Below, one piece after another: positions 6,527-7,365 of a DNA stretch of 7,365 nucleotides (positions are counted from its first letter, which is position 1; each line of letters opens with the position of its first letter). The position numbers were made by a program, and so were the translations under genes. Below the pieces are notes generated by a model that saw only the letters and a list, made by a program, of their open reading frames with translations, ran no database searches and was not told the origin of the DNA. Source of the DNA: Paracoccaceae bacterium (GTDB taxonomy: Bacteria; Pseudomonadota; Alphaproteobacteria; Rhodobacterales; Rhodobacteraceae); assembly GCA_021767525.1 (NCBI GenBank), contig JAASTF010000149.1, positions 1 to 7,365 of the forward strand, written 5' to 3'.

Positions 6527-6532
6527 CTCCTC
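6527..6532 (-). promoter_or_regulatory. Shine-Dalgarno for DUF2147 copy 1, in the loop of an inverted repeat
   Basis: GAGGAG on the minus strand, 5 bases before the ATG at 6521, fixes that start. It sits in the loop region between GGTATC (minus strand, 6548-6543) and its complement GATACC (6527-6522) directly before the ATG. A competing stem, GGGTA/TACCC (6549-6545 with 6538-6534), uses the same upstream bases. Confidence 0.6.
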
Positions 6533-6617
6533 GGGGTAGAAAGATACCCGCAGGATACACCAAAACACGCCGCGGCGCAGTGGCTTTGCCGGCGATGCGC
6601 GGCTTGGCGCCTATGGC

Positions 6618-7004
6618 TCAGCGCACGCGCGCCCAGGTCTGCTTGGCGCAGATCAGCCCCCCGGCCACGCAACCGGCCAGGCGCATGGAATTGCCGTTCA
6701 GGTCGATCTTGCCGATATAGACCTTGTTGTTCGACGGCCGCCACACCTTGCCCTCGTATCGGCCATCGCCCGCCGGCGCCATGTTGCGCACCAGTTGCTT
6801 GCCGATATTGGGCGACTTGTATTCGCCGCTTGAATTGAACGTGCGCACGATGGTGCCGCAATAGGCCCCGCCGCAGGGCGCGATCTGCACATGGGCATAG
6901 GCGCCGTCATCCTCTTGCGTCTTCCACATCCCCTCGATCGGGTCGGCGACAGCCGCCCCCGCCCCCAGCAGCGCGATACCCGCCGCGATGATCCCGCGTT
7001 TCAT
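6618..7004 (-). CDS. DUF2147 family periplasmic protein (copy 2)
   Basis: Protein of 128 residues with a Sec signal peptide (MKRG, hydrophobic core, AVA at 18-20) cleaved before DPIEGMW. It shares with copy 1 the G-x-W opening, AHVQIAPCGGAYCGTI (C44, C49), a PNIGK block, GRYEGKVWRP (81-90), and the end LAGCVAGGLICAKQTWARVR with C112, C119 and W124. By eye the mature parts match at roughly two residues in five, so the duplication is old rather than recent. The start is well supported by GGGAGGAG 5 bases upstream. It is the first gene of the minus-strand group and diverges from hisA across a 134-bp region. The cellular role is unknown; export to the periplasm is inferred from the signal peptide. 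Confidence 0.92.
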   Translation of the reverse strand: MKRGIIAAGIALLGAGAAVADPIEGMWKTQEDDGAYAHVQIAPCGGAYCGTIVRTFNSSGEYKSPNIGKQLVRNMAPAGDGRYEGKVWRPSNNKVYIGKIDLNGNSMRLAGCVAGGLICAKQTWARVR

Positions 7005-7138
7005 GGCAACTCCTCCCTCGTTTTCCGGCTTCGATCCTGTGCCGGACGGCCGCGCCGATCAAGCCTGACATGGGGTCACGTTGCAATTCCCCGCGCCCCG
7101 TGCAAAAGGGCGCGCAAGACGAATGAAAGGGCACCGCC
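7005..7138. promoter_or_regulatory. Divergent intergenic region, DUF2147 copy 2 / hisA
   Basis: This region must contain the start signals for the minus-strand DUF2147 group and, because the preceding genes are on the other strand, for hisA. A 5-bp inverted repeat TTGCA/TGCAA (7081-7085 and 7101-7105, 15-base spacer) lies 34 bases before the hisA ATG and could be an operator, but it is short enough to be chance. I cannot point to a convincing -35/-10 pair on either strand. No terminator or small ORF is evident. Confidence 0.4.
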
Positions 7139-7365
7139 ATGATCCTCTACCCCGCCATCGACCTCAAGGACGGCAAGGCCGTGCGCCTGCTGAAGGGCGA
7201 TATGGACAAGGCCACCGTCTTCAACGAAGACCCGGCCGCCCAGGCGCTGGAATTCGTGGCCGCCGGGTGCGAATGGCTGCACCTTGTCGACCTGAACGGC
7301 GCCTTCGCGGGCCAGCCGGTCAACGCCGCCCCGGTCGAGGCGATCCTGAAACAAACCAACACCCC
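7139..7365 (+). CDS. hisA: HisA, ProFAR isomerase (3' end outside window)
   Basis: 1-(5-phosphoribosyl)-5-[(5-phosphoribosylamino)methylideneamino]imidazole-4-carboxamide isomerase: an Amadori-type rearrangement that makes PRFAR, the substrate of HisF-HisH. The first 75 complete codons are present. They begin MILYPAIDLKDGKAVRLLKG with the catalytic aspartate D8 in the first beta strand of the TIM barrel, then DMDKATVFNEDP and WLHLVDLNGAFAG, the canonical second-strand signature. About 165 C-terminal residues of a usual 240-residue protein lie outside. The ATG at 7139 is preceded by AAAGGG with a 7-base gap. It is separated from hisBH by three opposite-strand genes and therefore needs its own promoter; hisF probably follows, beyond the edge. 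Confidence 0.96.
   Translation, partial: MILYPAIDLKDGKAVRLLKGDMDKATVFNEDPAAQALEFVAAGCEWLHLVDLNGAFAGQPVNAAPVEAILKQTNT

Noticed and set aside
6349..6861. Minus-strand ORF of 170 codons bridging the two DUF2147 genes
   Set aside because: It is out of frame with both copies, each of which has its own signal peptide, ribosome site and stop; it is not a fusion.

Overview
The window is GC-rich, densely coded DNA that most resembles an alphaproteobacterium of the Rhodobacterales (Rhodobacter/Roseobacter group). The reasons are the single-chain pyruvate carboxylase, whose catalytic residues keep a constant offset from my recollection of Rhizobium etli PC numbering, the hisB-hisH...hisA gene order, strong G/C at third codon positions, and an intergenic G/C hairpin repeat ending in CCCGGGATATTT that I recall as common in that family. 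The taxonomic call is inference; no 16S or other definitive marker is present.

Layout from left to right. (1) The 3' 86% or so of a pyruvate carboxylase gene (pyc) enters from the left edge and ends at 2982. (2) A 154-bp spacer holds three successive perfect hairpins. (3) A small MAPEG/YecN-like membrane protein on + converges, with a 3-bp gap, on a small predicted secreted protein on -. (4) A tRNA-Gly(GCC) with encoded CCA lies at 3922-3996. (5) A small, less GC-rich minus-strand ORF for a possible membrane protein of unknown function diverges from hisB. (6) hisB and hisH form a tight + strand pair. (7) Three minus-strand genes follow: a VOC/glyoxalase-fold protein whose stop codon overlaps that of hisH, and two tandem DUF2147 periplasmic proteins. 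(8) hisA starts on + at 7139 and runs off the right edge.

Functionally, pyruvate carboxylase supplies oxaloacetate (anaplerosis). HisB, HisH and HisA are steps of histidine biosynthesis: HisA makes the PRFAR that HisH, with its partner HisF (not in the window), converts to imidazole glycerol phosphate, which HisB then dehydrates. The his cluster is split by three opposite-strand genes, so hisA must have a promoter separate from hisBH.

I see no phage, transposon, CRISPR, toxin-antitoxin or defence system and nothing that amounts to an undescribed multi-gene system. The items most worth a second look are modest: the tandem four-cysteine DUF2147 pair inside the split his locus, the inverted repeat around a TATAA box before hisB, the hairpin array after pyc, and two small unrecognised proteins.
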